Shown piece by piece: positions 34,712 through 46,439 of a stretch of DNA of 64,000 nucleotides. Within the stretch, counting starts at the first letter, position 1; each line of letters starts with the position of its first letter. The translations under genes were made by a program, and so were the position numbers. The stretch is from Hexactinellida sp. DTS-2022 (taxonomy: Eukaryota > Porifera > Hexactinellida), in assembly GCA_028753945.1 (NCBI GenBank), contig JAPNXP010000011.1, positions 2,046,001 through 2,110,000 on the forward strand, read 5' to 3'. The notes below the pieces were generated by a model, which had not been told where the DNA came from, searched no databases, and saw nothing but the letters and a program-made list of their open reading frames with translations.

Positions 34712-35608
34712 ACGGTCCGGCAATTTAATTGATCGGACTGGACCGGTTTGGACCGGCCCAGACCGAAGAAGCGGTCCTAAACATGAATGGTCCGGACCGA
34801 TGTATCACTCCAAACTGATGAACCGGACAGTTCGTTTTATCCCTTATTTGGACCGTTCAGACTGCATGGTATAGTGGCTTATTATATCCACTTTTTTTAA
34901 ACGATAATTATTACTTATGTGCTTTTTAACAATGGGCAATAACGGATCAGAGCCCAGGGTTGCCAATCCAATCCAATCGAGAAGATTTTCGATTGCCGAT
35001 TCTGCTGCATTTTTCATCGATTGGATTATGGGTTGGATTGCTGCATTTTTCATCGATTGGATTGGTTCGATTTGTATCGATTGGTCGATGAATTTTCATC
35101 GATTTTTTTGATTTTTTGTTTTTTCAATTTCTAAATAATGCCAAAATTTAAAATGTTCAATTGTTCGTCAATTATACCCAATAATATATGTTTTAAGTTA
35201 GAACATATGATGAAAACATAACTCTTTTGATATAATACTGAGGAGTAAACGATCGAAAAAAATCGGAGAAACAATCCAAAAAAATCGATGATATTTTGGA
35301 TTGTCGATTGCGATTGGATTGTCATCCGGATAATCGATTGTCGAAATTTCGATTGCCGATTGTCCAAATTTGGCTCGATTGGATTGGATTGTCGATTGTA
35401 TTGGATTGGATTGGCAACCCTATCAGAGCCTCATCGTTTGTCCAATCTAGGATGAATCCAGACCGATGGACCAGTCCAGGCCGATGAACTGGCTAGACCG
35501 ATGGACAGTCCATACCGTTTAATATCTAATTTTGCCCGACCGCAGACCGCACTTGAAAATAAGCTGACCGAACTGACCTGAAACCGATCGGTCCAGTCCA
35601 GACCCCGT
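34712..35608. mobile_element. GGTCCGG-rich element carrying a nested hAT-type MITE
   Basis: The left end ACGGTCCGG ... GATCGGACTGGACCGGTTT and the right end AAACCGATCGGTCCAGTCC ... CCCCGT are inverted. CCGATGGACCAGTCC-type words recur on the right side. The nested element at 34955-35422 splits it. Outer target duplication not found. Confidence 0.55.
34955..35422. mobile_element. hAT-type MITE (CAGGGTTGCCAATCCAATCC family), nested
   Basis: Ends CAGGGTTGCCAATCCAATCC and GGATTGGATTGGCAACCCTA are flanked by exact TCAGAGCC (34947-34954, 35423-35430). Ends and interior repeat CGATTGGATTGG and TCGATTG. 468 bp. Confidence 0.85.
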
Positions 35609-35610
35609 AC

Positions 35611-36749
35611 ATGTCTGGTTTGTCTTTACTAGACTAATGCTTTAGTGAAGTTAACAAATTTTTCATGTTGTGTGCATAAGCATTTCTTCTCACTATCTAC
35701 TAAGTAAATTATATTTCATCTATTCTTGTTCTTGTGCCAAAATAATACAAATTTAAATGATATAGGGATATGTCATTTCTTCGATTTACGTACTACTACT
35801 AATAAAACTGACTTATTTGAATTCCTCAAAATTATATGAATTTGAAGTTGACTTAGTATTCGCCTAGGATCACTTCAGTCAGTTATTTGACTCACTTCTA
35901 GTTATCAGATTTAAATAAATCTTATTTTGGATCAGTCATCTGAGGGATTCACGGAGGTTTACTCAACTTCATTTGATTATCGAATATTCCTTGAATAACA
36001 GTCAAATGAGCTGTTTAAAACGCCTTAAATCGATGTTTTTTGTGTTTTATTTTCTAATTTGAACTCAATTTTTCAATAAAAGATATAATCCGAATCGATT
36101 CAAACTTTATAGGTACTTTATTTGGTATATTCTAAGTTCTAACTCGCTCCCCCTAATTAATGCATTGCTCACTACTTTTTTAATATATAATTTTATTTTA
36201 AGCCATAACTTCAATTATTGTTATGCTACGTAATCTATCACTTAATTAATTTTCTTTTTAGTTCCTATTCTATTGGGTTACAATTAATAATAGCAGATTG
36301 TCGTTGCAACCTAATCTCTGCATAATTTGCAAACAAGTCAAATTTTTGGAATGCAAATATACTTATAATCAGTAATAAACACTTTATTATTCTGTTTGCA
36401 GCAATAAAGGTACGTATTTTATGCAATTCCAAGTAGAGAGATGGCATCCATGTATTTTCTTAAATAATCCGTACTTGTTTCATACCCTACTGCTTTTGGA
36501 AGGAGCTTATCCAATTCTTTTCTCCTGAAATATAATTATTTTCCTTCTTTTAATAACTAAGATAAATATTTAAAAATACTCATAAATTATCATGTTTCTT
36601 TAAGAAAATACATTTCCACTTTATACCTTTACTACATAAATGTTGTTTAATATCTTAGCTATTAATAATTGTAAGTTAATTGTCTTTTAACTTATAATCG
36701 CAATTTTTTGTTCCCATAACCCGAAATTATTTTGTTATTATTTGCTTAT
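35611..36749. other. Intron 3 DNA, nothing recognised
   Basis: AT-rich, no gene or repeat that I can support. Confidence 0.4.
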
Positions 36750-37075
36750 AGCTCAAACGAATATTCTAAATGTAACGAACTTTTCTAAACTATAGAATAT
36801 TCGAATATTCGTTAGTTTTGATTGCTAAGCATTAAATCAACTTCAAGATTCAACAAACAGTGGAGAATAGTTTTTCGTGTATGTTACCATAATTTTGTCT
36901 TTAATATGCATTTTAGATATTACTCGCCAGTTTAAGTAGGAATTTTTAATTACGATCTCTCCAATACTAACAAAAGTCATGTTTTTGTCGAAAAGTAGTT
37001 AACGAATATTTTTTTCACTTTATTATTCTTTCAAACAAATATTCGTTCGATCATTGATCCTTTAAATTCCACTAT
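36750..37075. mobile_element. AATATTCG-family MITE, worn copy
   Basis: It starts CTCAAACGAATATTCTAAAT, holds AATATTCGAATATTCGTTAG, GCTAAGCATTAAATCAACTT and ATTACGATCTCTCCAATAC, and ends ATATTCGTTCGATCATTGAT. Orientation is reverse to 16510-16920. Confidence 0.65.
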
Positions 37076-37218
37076 TCGAAGTGAACTCGCTTTATAACGA
37101 AGGAAAGTACTTGGACTTCGTTCTTCGGGAGTTCATATATAAGCCTGGATGACATTCCGATTACTACAATTAATTATTAATTAATAAAGGCAATTCTCTT
37201 TGGTTATCTATTTATATA

Positions 37219-37803
37219 CAGTAGAACTCGGTTAAGTCGTACCACCTTGGGAGACAAGAAAAATTACGGACTAACCGAGGTACTTCTTATCCGTGTGCAT
37301 AAACCACAAGTCGCAATAATGACTTGTTCAATGATGTGAATCGATGTATGGCAGGGTTTTTTTTAAGGTTGAGACTTTGATGTAACTCAGCGCGGCCTTG
37401 GTGTAACTCAACACTGCACAGGCCCAGGCCGACCCAAATCGTAGAGTAACTCCAAATAATCTTGATGCAAAATTTACACCAAGATCGGCCTTAAAAAAAA
37501 CTCTGATGTATGGTATACAAGTATATAACATACTTAACGATATGATTAAAGTATTTTAGTTGTCACCTATTTACTTAAACCAAATAATGCCTGAGTTCTG
37601 CTGATAGTTTTCTAGAGTACGTACTAACCGAATTAAAATACATACATTTTATTTAATTAGGAATATAAATTGGTACGTCTTATCCGAGTACGTATTAACC
37701 GAATCATTTTTATCAGATAGGAGGAAAAATCGGTTATTAGAGAACAGTACGTAATATCCGAGAGTACGTCTTAAGCCGAGTACGTGCTAAGAGAGTTCCA
37801 CTG
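37219..37803. mobile_element. TA MITE (CAGTAGAACTCGGTTAAG family)
   Basis: Ends CAGTAGAACTCGGTTAAGTC and GTGCTAAGAGAGTTCCACTG lie within TA (37217-37218, 37804-37805). Subterminal GTACGTNTTAACCGAAT/TATCCGAG words repeat. Ends of the same family are seen at 5142 and 19886. 585 bp. Confidence 0.7.
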
Positions 37804-37968
37804 TAGTTTTATTTTATTATTTATACGAGGTATTGAATTAATCATACCACTAAATCCACCGTTAATTGTTCAGAATATTATCCATTATGATTTATTTAGT
37901 TGTTGCCTATAAACTTGTGGAAGGTCCGATGTATCAATTATTTTAGCACCTCTACCTGAAAATAGTAC

Positions 37969-38340
37969 TAGGGCTGATCGAATATACCGAATATTCGAAT
38001 ATTTGTTCGAATTGATTGAACGAATATTCGTTTGGACGAATATTCGTTTGGACGAATATTAGATTGAAACGGATATTCGTTAACTACTTTTGGACAACAT
38101 TACTTTTGTTTAGCTTGGAGAGAGATCGTAAATAGAAATTCCTACCTGAACTAGCTTATTATTAGTTAACTTGTGTATAAAACACTTTGTAACTATTATT
38201 TAACCATTTCATGATTAACAAATACCTATTTTCCAATTATTTTGTGTCTTAAAATTAATTTAATGCTTAGTTATCCAAACGGATAAAAAAGGTTAGAAAA
38301 ATGTTCGTTCGTTACATTTCGAATATTCGTTTAAGCCCTA
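37969..38340. mobile_element. AATATTCG-family MITE, near-complete copy
   Basis: It starts TAGGGCTGATCGAATATACC and ends AATATTCGTTTAAGCCCTA; same order as 16510-16920. Flanks GAAAATAGTAC and GAAAATAC are similar, pointing to a worn 8-bp duplication. Confidence 0.75.
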
Positions 38341-38358
38341 GAAAATACCATTAACTTA

Positions 38359-38640
38359 TTAGCCTGTCTGAACTAAATACCCAAAATATCGGCTGTAATA
38401 ATTCCTATCAGTAGAATTCCTATTTATATTTGATTTCACTACATAGTCTGCCACATTACGATAGTTAATTACACTCTTCATAAATTTATTAATTTTAAAC
38501 CTATTGCACGCTTCCTTCAGCTTACTAACCATATTATCTTTAACTTTCAAACGTGCTAAATTTACATCTTTATTTCCTGTTTCAAAAATTTCAAAATATT
38601 TTTCAAAATATTCAAAATTTCTATCTTCAGGAATTCGCAA
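38359..38640 (-). CDS. Unrecognised 93-codon open frame
   Basis: It encodes a charged, Lys/Asn/Tyr-rich peptide starting MRIPEDRNFEYFEKYFEIFE with no motif that I know. Its composition is more protein-like than most short frames here, yet no splice or promoter evidence supports it. It may be part of a mobile gene whose remainder is lost, or chance. Confidence 0.15.
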   Translation of the reverse strand: MRIPEDRNFEYFEKYFEIFETGNKDVNLARLKVKDNMVSKLKEACNRFKINKFMKSVINYRNVADYVVKSNINRNSTDRNYYSRYFGYLVQTG

Positions 38641-38890
38641 ACACTTCGAATTCTTTTAAATTTGAATTAACTGTGATATTCTAATTTTTAGAATCCAACA
38701 GCTATAAATGTATGATCTTCACACAACTTCTTCTGTCCCCAATATATAAGTTATGTTTTAAATTAAATTACAAATTATTTCAACTTCACTTGAACGAAAA
38801 ATATGAATAAATGAAATATTTTTTGAGAGGAATTCCTATTTACATAAAAATCCTCTTTTCTATAGAGATTTCAATAATACATAACTTAGA

Positions 38891-39291
38891 CCAGTGATTC
38901 CCAAACTGGGGTTCGCGACCCCCCTATGGGGGTCAATGGTTAACTAAGTGGGGGGTCGCCAGTTACCTGGGATATACTTGGGGCTTATATACCATTACTA
39001 TACATAATAATGTCACATCTGGGTTCAAGGGCCGTGGCAAACTTCTGGATGATTGTACCGTCTGTGATTTGAATACCATTTCAAATGGTCTTGATTATAT
39101 GTTCTGCCATAGCATTCTATACATAAGGCAATGATACGCACTCAAAATTCTGGACCATGGATTGACTAGTATAGTCAACTAAATAGATGCAATTCAATTA
39201 TTCTTCGAAATAAGTAATTGAGTCTACTTCTCTAATATTTTTCATATCGTTATTTGAGTTAATTAACGTCTAAATGGGGACACTTTATCTA
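38891..39291. other. Charlie-like hAT terminal repeat and plain intron DNA
   Basis: 38892-38975 begins CAGTGATTCCCAAACTGGGG and goes on with TTCGCGACCCCCC, the usual start of Charlie-type hAT elements. Its partner end is not visible. It could be the left end of the hAT whose gene lies at 39600-41251, but other elements lie in between. Confidence 0.5.
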
Positions 39292-39440
39292 CAGGTGGAC
39301 TAATATAAATGCCAGATATGCTTACTTTCTTACACAGTTCATACTCCCTTTTGCTGTTCATTCATTGCATTTATTTGTATGGGAATTGGGAATTAAATCT
39401 TGTTCGCATAATCCCTGTTTTCATATTACGGAGTCCACTG
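39292..39440. mobile_element. TA MITE (CAGGTGGACTAATATAA)
   Basis: The left end CAGGTGGACTAATATAAATG and the right end TTCATATTACGGAGTCCACTG-type text are inverted with TA outside both. 149 bp. A relative begins CAGTGGACTCCGCTTAATAG at 56307. Confidence 0.55.
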
Positions 39441-39599
39441 TATATTACCATTGATGTTTCGTAAGTAACTACTAGTCCATGATCTCCAATAGGCACCAGG
39501 GGCTCTTTGCCCACTGGTGGACTATTAGAGAGAACAGACTGTACATTAATTTACCTAATATACAATTATATTTATTTCAGCTTTATTTCCTTAATTAAT

Positions 39600-41251
39600 G
39601 CCTTCCATTTAAAACTCAACAGTCCGATCTGGACATATTTCTCTTGCAACAGCGACAGTTCTAAAGTCAAGCTCGCCAGATGTAATATCTGCAAAAAATC
39701 TTACTCTCGTGCTGGTAGTTCTACTACACCACTTGTAAATCATCTCCGATCGGTTCACAAGAAGGCTTACCAGTAGTACAAATTAATTTCGGGAAGAACG
39801 GCAGCAGGAGAATAAAACAGTTAAGCCATCGTCTGAGATGGCATTGGCAAAGTTTGAGACAATGAAAACAAATCACTATCCAAAAGGCAATTGACAGTAA
39901 TCTGCAGTAGGATAATTCTGATGCGAAGTCAATCGAATTAGACAAATTGATTGGGGAATGATTTCAATTGATGATCTACCATTCAATCACGTTGAAGATC
40001 TTGGTTTTATTAGATTTGTCCATAAAGCAGCGCCCTCTAGAAACTGAATACAGAAAGTATTACAGCGAAATAATACTGCCAGATATTTATGAATCAGTTT
40101 CAAAAAAGGTGCGTCATTTCCTCTTCGATTATGCCAAGCTCTCTTTCACTACGGCCATTTGGACAAACGACTCTGCTAAGGTTTGCTTGATGAGCCTAAC
40201 TGCACATTGCTACGACGAAAGTTTCAGAAGGAAGAAGTTTGTTCTATGCGCTACTGAGCTAGATGAACGCCACACATTAGAATACATTAACGAAATGTTT
40301 CACAAAATGCTCAAGCGGTGGAGCATTGCATTGGAAATGGTAATGTGGTTCTTCGTGATGCTGGTGCGAATGTAAAAAAGCTATGAAGCTGGGTTGCATT
40401 TCCAGCTTTGACTGCGCGAACGACCAGCTACATCTCGTCGTTACGGAGGCAGTTAAGAGCCAACGCACCATCATCGACTGCTTCGCTCGTGTTCGTAAGA
40501 TATCTGGTCACTTCAACCATTCGCCTACCGCTCAGGCAGAATTGTAAAAAATTCAGACCATACAGCTAAAGAAGGAAACTACTTTGACTCCAATTCAGGA
40601 TGTTTCTACGCGCTGGAACACCCTGAGGGACATGTTGGTTCGTCATAGTGAGCTTGAGGATGCCCTACGAATGTACACAGTAAAAATCGATTTGAAGAGC
40701 ACGGACTTCATGTTAATTTAAAAAATAACTACACACTTGAGGGATTCAAGCTGATGACCGAGAAACTTAGTGCGTCAACCGCGGGTGATCTCTTTGTATT
40801 GGCTAAATCTCTCCTATTATCACTACCAGATCGTGATGATCCAATAGATTCCTTGATCAAATCGTTTCGCCTCACCCTGAGAGAGGAACTCAATCGTCGA
40901 ATGGATGGCCTCGAGAATAATGACATGGTTGTAATCTCAACCTTTCTTGATCCGCGGTTCAAAGGAAAGTTTTTCTCTTCAAAGTATATATGTGATCACG
41001 TGCGTCGCAAAGTAAGCCAAGCAGCTCAGTATTTGAATTTAGAAATGGGGAACAGTGTGAGCAATGATATTGAACCTGTTTCAAAGCGTTTCAAACCGTC
41101 AAGCGGAAATGATCTAATGGATATCTTTACCATGCTTAACGATAGCGACGACGAAGAAATTGATGATGAAAGGCGAGAAAATACAGCAATCGTCGTTTCC
41201 ATTGATCAATACGTTGCTGAGCCACGTATTCCTCCCGAAGCTGAAAATTAA
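39600..41251 (+). pseudogene. hAT transposase pseudogene (ZBED-like)
   Basis: Forward frames give, in order, a BED zinc finger at 39624-39776 (SPIWTYFSCNSDSSKVKLAR, then CNICKKSYSRAG and LVNHLRSVHKKAY, the C2HH pattern), a core at 39990-40375 (TEYRKYYSEIILPDIYES, TTAIWTNDSAKVCLMSLTAH, the place of the first catalytic aspartate), a broken stretch at 40376-40740 (CANDQLHLVVTEAVKSQ-like text, TPIQDVSTRWNTLRDML), and a 165-codon frame at 40754-41251 (ADMVVISTFLDPRFKGKFF-like block, ending EPRIPPEAEN). The dimerisation domain with the catalytic glutamate is missing after 41251. Frameshifts and the truncation make it inactive. Lies in DOCK intron 3, same strand. Confidence 0.75.
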
Positions 41252-41459
41252 TTGTTTGTCTACCAGATTTTTTCAGAAATATGGACGGCGGAATGGTATT
41301 TTATATTTCCATCTTAAGAAATAACATTATCATATGCCAAACAATTAATATTAATATTTTATTTGAATTAGAAAATCACAGGACAGTGCCAAATAATTAA
41401 TGTAATGATCTAAAATAGATTACATTAAAAATTGATGCATTAGGAGTACTTTAAACAAG

Positions 41460-41660
41460 TTTATAGCCAATACTTTGTACGATTATGTTCATAGGATTAT
41501 ATTAAAATATTATACTACTGTAAAAATGAAAGCCAATAGGTTTGAGCTCCGCATTCGCATCCGTATCCACGGAGTTAAAAATTTGGATTCCGCATGCACA
41601 TCCGTATTCGCGGATGTGGAAAAAATTCGCATCCGTCCCATCCCTAATATTCACAATCTT
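41460..41660. mobile_element. MITE end with CGCATCCG words
   Basis: Text rich in GCATCCGTATCC, CGCGGATGTGG and AATTCGCATCCGTCCCATCC ends CCCTA near 41645. It overlaps the 3' limit of the hAT fragment at 41680. The left end is not fixed. Confidence 0.4.
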
Positions 41661-41679
41661 GTTTAGTAAGTTAATTGGG

Positions 41680-42010
41680 TGAATATCTCCAGAACCAAAA
41701 TTAGCCGAATTTATCACTGTCAAATGAAGCATTTGTTCTTTCAATTGATCGTAACATACATCTTTTGCGTATTTGACTGCAAAATTTCCAATTAAGGTTA
41801 CTAATTCATCCTTTGAGAACACTATATTTTCCACGAAAACAAAAATAATTCATTGATGTATTGAGCCCATTTGAATCTCCTACTAAGACCATCAACTAAA
41901 GAGTCTATGATAGTAAAAAAGACTCGTTGATTGAACTTGCTTTCTTGATCATTATCATTAGTTACTTGTTGTATCAGTTCAGGTGAATCATCAAATTATA
42001 TTTTCCTTTT
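41680..42010 (-). pseudogene. ZMYM1/DUF4371-type hAT, C-terminal-side fragment
   Basis: The reverse strand reads DDSPELIQQVTNDNDQESKF, NQRVFFTIIDSLVDGLSRRF and, after one stop, VFSKDELVTLIGNFAVKYAK. This is the segment after the catalytic core in ZMYM1-like hAT proteins (YRVNVYxPILDSLIxELERRF). It continues the gene of 45350-46330; the 3.3-kb MULE 2 lies between. The dimerisation domain is absent, cut off near 41680. Confidence 0.7.
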
Positions 42011-42019
42011 TAAAAATCT

Positions 42020-45000
42020 GGGCCCGTATTCACTAAGAAGTTAAGTACGTACTTAAGTACTAATTATTTACTTAAGTCATATTCACTAAGATTTAAGTGT
42101 GTACTTAAGTACATACATAAGTACAAAACTTAGGTAACCTACTAAGTTAACTTAACTTATAAGAATTTACTTTATTGACTCTTTAGACGTTGGTGTTTAA
42201 TTAGAACATTGTAATAGATTTCTAGTAGTACTTGCTTTACTTTAGGGGAAGTTTATGATTCTATTTTCAACATTTATTACTATTGGTTGTTGTTTTCTAA
42301 AAGTTTCTGTTTTTCTCAAGCACGCAAATCTCAGGAACTTCAAAGATAATATTTTTTTTAAGTTTAAAGAATACATCAAGCTATTACAATATCATTCCAT
42401 ACACCAATATGCTATGCTATTAAATATAATTTAATAAATATAATATAATTTCGTACTTAAGTACGTACTTAGTTAAGTATGACTTAAGTACAACAATATT
42501 TATTAGTGAAAACGACTTAAGTATGTACTTGACTAGGTACGTACTTAGTACTTAAATATATACTTAGTACTTAAGTACTGTTGTATGAGATTTCTACTAC
42601 CATGAGATTCTTACGAGGTGCCTGCTTTAGTTCGTATTTTAAAGTTGTCATTAGTTATAATTGTCTGAATTGTCACAAGTTCGAATTGATTTGTAGTCTA
42701 TTGGAACAAGTTCGAATTGATTTGTAGGTCTATTGGAACACGTTTGAATCGATTTGTAGTCTATTGGAAACAAGTTCGAATCGATTTATAGTCTATTGGA
42801 ACAAGTTCGACTCGTTTTAACATATTGTGTATACTGTTTAATTGAGGGTTGTAATGAAATATTTGTTTATAATAAATTATAATGAGAAACAGACGAAAAA
42901 TGCTAGTAAGACAATAAATGCTTAGACTGAAGATTTGGAATCTATCCTCTATGACCGGCGGGAGATTGGACAACGTTGTCCTATCTCCTCAATTTGTTTA
43001 CTACAACTAATACAGCATGCAGCATGCCTACAAGGAATGAAAACGCATGTGGTTGTACGGGTTAGTAGGCAGACAGCGCATTTACTTTCAGTAGTACTAT
43101 TATTAATCTGATGCTCTTCTTCGGACTGTTCAGAATCACTCGAGATTTATTCTTCAGTGCTTTTAAAGTTACCAATAGTATTTCCCTATTGCTTTTAGAA
43201 ACTCCCATGGTGAATACAGTCCATCACTTAATCTTTGTTTGAAAATACTTCTATTTTCATCATTTTTATGTGCTTCTTTTTTCATGGCCTACTTATTTCT
43301 CTTCCTTGTCGTAAACGTCAGATTTCATTATCGGTATCCTGTATTATTTCATTTAGCGTTTCATAAAACTCCATATCCTGGGATGGCCAATCTTTATTAT
43401 AGACTTGATTTTGGAGTGATAACTTTCTGCTGCATTGTTTGTACTTATATTAATGTCAAAAATGGAAAACTCTTCTGGTGTAATTTGAGTTAACCAACGT
43501 TTCTGCAAGTATTTCTTCAGCTTTTCGAGTTTTATCATCGCAGGATTTTCAAATGTAGGCAATTGAAGAAAGCTGTATGTGGGGGTAATCAATGAAGCTG
43601 GCAAAAACGGCATAACCATTAATTGTATGATAAATGTGCCACTTCGTGAGATTCTCTGAAACTCTGACTGAGCCCAAGTTGTTGTGTTTTCATCCAAATT
43701 CGCTGGGTAAAATGAAACCAGCAACCATAAACTTTCATTTGCGGATATACATACATTGCGAAATGCAATTCGGGGCGCTGGTTCCCAGTCTGACATTGAG
43801 GAGGTAGGCTGAAAAAGAGGAATGTAGAAACTAATATTTTTCCAAAAGAGCTTGATAGAGATCTTTACTTTTTCAGTCATCAAGCAGTGAATCGCTGGCA
43901 AGGTGTGTCGCCCCACAGCTACTAAAATCGTCCATAACTGGAAGAATTGAACAGGGACAGTGAAAAATGTTCCATCGAATTGGATATTAATTACTTCAGT
44001 TAAAGATTTTCATTTTATGTGAGAAAACTACTGCAGTTTGATTGCCACATGTCACAGTAAACTTGTAGTTGTCCCCAAAAGCCGTTGTAGACAACATAGC
44101 ACATAATTCTGAAGCTGTAGATGAAATCTTTGGCTGCAACATTCTTCGTGCATGATACATGGATGATTCAACTTCTCTGAACGAAACCTCGCTTGCAAAT
44201 GGATCATTCCTTGTCACATCATCAAAAATCTGTCGGAGATTTGAGTGTGAGTACTTGGCAATCGTTTTACATTTTCTTTTTATCTCTTTAGCATTTGACA
44301 TACTCATTTAGACCATGGTTATGTTGATTCATAGATATGATCCTATCAATATCGTGCTGCAGTTTACTTGTTGCTTTGCATCTGAATGTCTTAAATAATA
44401 CGCGTCTAAGGTAAGTGAATTTCGTGTTTGTTTTGGATTTGATGTACTTGTGTCCATCTGAAGTTGCAAAAACTCTTCCTGTAGCGCGTTTGTAATCTTT
44501 AATTGTGTACTCCATTATACAAAAAGATAAACACTCTCAGAATATATACCCGCCTAGTGTTTACAAAAAACTCTATGTACACTATATGTTGTAAATCCTG
44601 ATGCTATATAATCCAGTTAAATAAGGATTCAGAAAAGTGACAATAGATAACGGTCGATTCAAATTAACCCCAAATCTAACAATAGACTTACAATGGATTT
44701 GAACTTGTTACAATAGACTACAAATCGATTCGAACTTGTTCCAATAGACTAAAAATCGATTCGAACTTGTTCCAATAGACTACAAATCAATTCGAACTTG
44801 TTCCAATAACCGACAAATCAATTCGAACTTGTTCCAATAGACTACAAATCAATTCGAACTTGTTCCAATAGACGACAAATCAATTCGAACTTGTTCCAAT
44901 AGACTGCAAATCAATTCGAACTTGTTCCAATAGATTGAAAATCAATTCGAACTTGTTCCAATGGACTACAAATCGATTCGAACTTTTTCCAATAGATTGA

Positions 45001-45337
45001 AGATCAATTCGAACTTGTTCCAATGGACTACAAATCAATTCGAACTTGTTCCAATAGACTACAAATTAATTCGAACTTGTGACAATTAAGACAATTCTAA
45101 CTAATGACAACCTCAAAATTGAACTAAAGCAGCGCCCCCATTCTTACTACTTTGAATACAAGGACCATGGATGACAAATTGCTATTAGATTCTTACTACC
45201 ACTGTTATTCTTTCTCACCTGTTTTCTCAATATCTATTCTCCATGGTCCTGAAATTCAAAGTAGTAAGAATCTCATGGTAGTAGAAATCTCATACAACAG
45301 TACTAAGTAATCTTAGTGATTACGGTATGGGCCCTTG
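42020..45337 (-). mobile_element. MULE 2: FLYWCH-MULE-RING transposon with tandem-repeat termini
   Basis: The outermost inverted match is GGGCCCGTATTCACTAAGA at 42021 against GTGATTACGGTATGGGCCC near 45336. A second inverted pair is GTTGTATGAGATTTCTACTA (42582) against its complement (45277-45296). Inside, each arm has a tandem array of a 31-32 bp unit containing TCGAATTGATTTGTAGTCTA and TTGGAACAAG: about 5 units at 42670-42815 and about 13 in the opposite sense at 44690-45085. The left arm also has a large ACTTAAGTACGT-rich block at 42040-42580, possibly a further nested MITE. Between the arms, on the - strand, is the transposase. The element split a hAT gene. No clean target duplication was found. 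Confidence 0.75.
42949..44515 (-). pseudogene. MULE transposase with FLYWCH-like N-terminus and C-terminal RING finger
   Basis: Reverse-strand order: 44288-44515 a FLYWCH-like zinc finger (ATSDGHKYIKSKTNTKFTYL, then FRCKATSKLQ and NQHNHGLNE); 43996-44307 a linker helix region (ASEVSFREVESSMYHARRML); about 43900-43990 FDGTFFTVPVQFFQLWTILV, the first catalytic aspartate; 43780-43916 IHCLMTEKVKISIKLFWK and SMSDWEPAPRIAFRNV, the second; then, one frame over, VYPQMKVYGCWFHFTQRIWM, the C/H helix; 43353-43600 MPFLPASLI and STNNAAESYHSKIKSIIK, which would hold the catalytic glutamate; and at 42949-43095 a RING finger (KCAVCLLTRTTTCVFIPCRH, AACCISC, RCPIS) ending in TAG. The last RING cysteine has become serine. 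At least two frameshifts break it, but all domains remain. DNA binding by FLYWCH and cutting by the MULE core are known roles; ubiquitin ligase activity of the RING is an inference. Confidence 0.75.
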
Positions 45338-45349
45338 TCGTTTTGAAAG

Positions 45350-46330
45350 AATTGCTAATATTCATTGATGTAGCTACAAATTAAGCTTCTTCCAGAGAGT
45401 TCCAACATTCACGAAATTCCATAATTCAGTTATGAGGCTTTCTAAATTTTCAACTTAACATCAATAGTATTATCTCTAGCTTGAATAATCTGCTTTCGTT
45501 GATCAATCATAACTAAAACTTAAATGTCTCGGAAAGTCCATGCAGTGATGCACCAATATGACTAGTAAGAATGCCCCATCTTCGTGGACGCTTGAGAAAC
45601 AATTGTAAATCTTTTGTACGATGCCAAAAGGGTTCATAGCTTCATTGCAAGCACATGCAGAATCAACTCCACTAAGGCTTAAAGAGTGACAAACAACTGA
45701 TTGAGAATATTCAAAAAGTGGGTTCTCTTCTTTGAGATGAAACTGGGTTGCATTATAGCAGCCGGACATGTTGCGAGCGTTATCATTCCTTGACCACGAC
45801 AATCAAAAAATGGTATATTGGTGTTATTCAGAGTTTTCAAAATCATTTCCGCAATTTGTCGTCCTGTTTTTTTATTGCATTCTACGTATTTAAGAAACCT
45901 CTCTTTAATGGAATATCGTTGATTTTCGTTACTGGTGAGATATCTCAAGTTGAAAGTTGTTTATTCAATATGAGCAGAATCGGGGTTCCATCAACTATCA
46001 CTGAAAAATACATCGCACTTTGACGTTAATCTAAAACACTTGCAAGAATCATTCCACCACAAACTCCAATTAATTCATTCTGTGAAGACCACGAAAAATA
46101 ATGAGCCTGCAATCGTTTCCCTTCTCTTTGTGACTCCTGAACTTTGCTCAAATGCTCTTTCAATGTCGAATCATAGTGAGAAACAAGTTCCAAACAAACC
46201 TAGAAACTTCCCGTTCTGTGCGTCTCCAATTAATTATGACTATCCTCGAAAAGCCAGTCCTCTTTCTCCAAGGAAGAATATGACATCAATGAACCTCTGC
46301 AATAATTTCCTCCACTTTAGAGTATCTGAC
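45350..46330 (-). pseudogene. ZMYM1/DUF4371-type hAT, core fragment
   Basis: The reverse strand reads, in order, VIFFLGERGLAFRG, NGKFLGLFG, YDSTLKEHLSKVQESQREGK and HYFSWSSQNELIGVCGGMIL (46030-46330), then MYFSVIVDGTPILLILNKQL (about 45960-46020), the strand with the first catalytic aspartate, then RYLTSNENQRYSIKERFLKY, VECNKKTGRQIAEMIL and DCRGQG (45800-45948), and DNARNMSGCYNATQFHL and CHSLSLSGVDSACACNEAMN (45503-45800), the second catalytic block with C-x-HSL. Frameshifts and stops are present. The gene's N-terminus is at 47835-48080 and its next segment at 41680-42010: two later insertions split it. Confidence 0.8.
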
Positions 46331-46439
46331 CATGGCCTACTATATTATACTGCTAGATATGTCAAGTATTTGCCATTTTATTTCCAGGCCAGTGTTTACT
46401 TTCTAATTGCTCGTAAATACATTACCTATTGTCACGGAA

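Noticed and set aside
44690..45085. Regular 31-32 bp repeats that look like a CRISPR array
   Set aside because: Units are adjacent with no unique spacers, the genome is eukaryotic, and a mirror array at 42670-42815 shows that they are the inverted ends of MULE 2.
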